A stretch of DNA of 64,000 nt from Sinorhizobium alkalisoli. Its GTDB lineage: Bacteria; Pseudomonadota; Alphaproteobacteria; Rhizobiales; Rhizobiaceae. The DNA is taken from the NCBI RefSeq assembly GCF_008932245.1, contig NZ_CP034911.1, positions 372,001 to 436,000 of the forward strand. Reading direction: 5' to 3'. A program made the translations under genes and the position numbers. Below the pieces are notes generated by a model. The model was not told the origin of the DNA and made no database searches. It saw nothing but the letters and a program-made list of their open reading frames with translations. Shown piece by piece: positions 63,368 to 64,000 of this stretch (the stretch's first letter is position 1; each line of letters opens with the position of its first letter).

Positions 63368-64000
63368 ATGGGAACTCGAAAAACTAAAGCACCGCCACCC
63401 GCTGCGCTCGGCCGAGCCGGCACCAAGAGGAACCTTCCTGACCACTTCAAGAAGTACCGGCACGTCTGGGTTTTCATCGAGCTGGAGCGCGGTCAGGTCC
63501 ACCCGGTCTCGTTCGAGCTTCTCGGCGAAGGACGCAGACTCGCTGACCAGCTGGGCGTGCAGCTCGCGGGTGTTGTTCTCGGGCCGCCCGGAGATTCTAC
63601 CCGGCATGCTGTCGCTGAGGCCTTCGCCTATGATGCCGACCTGGTCTACCTCGTCGAGAAGCCGCTGCTCACCGATTATAGAAACGAGTCTTTCACCAAA
63701 GCACTAACAGATCTCGTCAATACCTATAAACCCGAAATTCTGCTTCTCGGGGCGACGACGCTCGGTCGGGACCTCGCCGGTTCCGTAGCTACCACACTGC
63801 TGACGGGGCTCACAGCCGACTGCACTGGACTTGATGTGGATGACGACGGTTCCCTCGCAGCCACCCGGCCCACATTCGGCGGCTCCTTGCTTTGCACGAT
63901 CTATACGCTCAATTGCCGTCCCCAGATGGCAACTGTGCGACCAAGGGTCATGCGCATGCCACAGCGGTCAAACAAGCGAATCGGGCGGGTAATCCGGCAT
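63368..64000 (+). CDS. fixB: FixB, electron-transfer flavoprotein alpha subunit homologue (5' part)
   Basis: 211 codons from ATG 63368 (GATAGGAG upstream), cut by the window end. The EtfA N-terminal domain is seen: [40 protein letters not shown] and [20 protein letters not shown]. The FAD-binding C-terminal domain lies beyond the window. Partner of FixA. Confidence 0.96.
   Translation, partial: MGTRKTKAPPPAALGRAGTKRNLPDHFKKYRHVWVFIELERGQVHPVSFELLGEGRRLADQLGVQLAGVVLGPPGDSTRHAVAEAFAYDADLVYLVEKPLLTDYRNESFTKALTDLVNTYKPEILLLGATTLGRDLAGSVATTLLTGLTADCTGLDVDDDGSLAATRPTFGGSLLCTIYTLNCRPQMATVRPRVMRMPQRSNKRIGRVIRH

Overview
The window looks like part of a symbiotic plasmid (or symbiosis island) of a broad-host-range rhizobium, most likely of the Sinorhizobium fredii / NGR234 group. 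This rests on gene content: a complete nifHDKENX block, nifQ, nifS, nifW and fixAB, with dctA beside them; nodD, syrM and syrB regulators; the nodZ-noeL-nolK / noeJ-noeK set that adds fucose to Nod factors; a gibberellin-type diterpene remnant; and a very heavy load of insertion sequences and decayed genes. Species assignment is inference from remembered gene order, not from a search.

Region 1 (1-13.4 kb) is accessory DNA. nadB is split by an IS630 element, nadC is intact, and IS3 and IS66 remnants follow. A TauE-type permease lies downstream of a first nifQ that carries its own NifA/sigma-54 promoter. Next come a nod box ahead of a decayed syrM copy, an IpaH/NopM-like leucine-rich-repeat gene without its ligase domain, syrB, and fragments of a DszC-like monooxygenase, a flavin reductase and a MucR/Ros regulator. 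Region 2 (13.6-19.8 kb) is a hemN gene broken by a stack of two inverted IS701 copies around an IS5 copy; its 3' remnant is fused to the end of a gibberellin operon (CPS fragment, intact ent-kaurene synthase, idi fragment). Region 3 (20.6-23.4 kb) holds a DUF6455 gene under a FixK/FNR-type box, and an IS6 transposase gene split by an IS66 derivative that lacks tnpC.

Region 4 (23.6-30.4 kb) makes and transfers GDP-fucose: noeJ and noeK are divergent, and nodZ, noeL and nolK run together behind a well conserved nod box. Region 5 (30.4-39 kb) is IS debris (IS110, IS5, IS630), a flavin reductase, an intact syrM, nodD, and a wrecked flavin-dependent halogenase gene whose catalytic WxWxIP motif carries a stop codon.

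Region 6 (39-64 kb) is the nitrogen-fixation core. On the minus strand nifH-D-K-E-N-X and a DUF269 gene form one unit, followed by fdxB, a second DUF269 gene and two small ExoX-like genes. A decayed nifH 5' end with complete NifA control sites sits between the two groups. Upstream are a NifA-controlled set of SnoaL-like protein, fused double SDR and luciferase-like monooxygenase, a cytochrome P450, dctA and a second nifQ. On the plus strand are a peroxiredoxin, iscA-nifS-nifW and fixA-fixB. I read eight -24/-12 sites and five perfect TGT-N10-ACA NifA sites (plus one degenerate) by eye; the five perfect sites share the form TGTC-N8-GACA.
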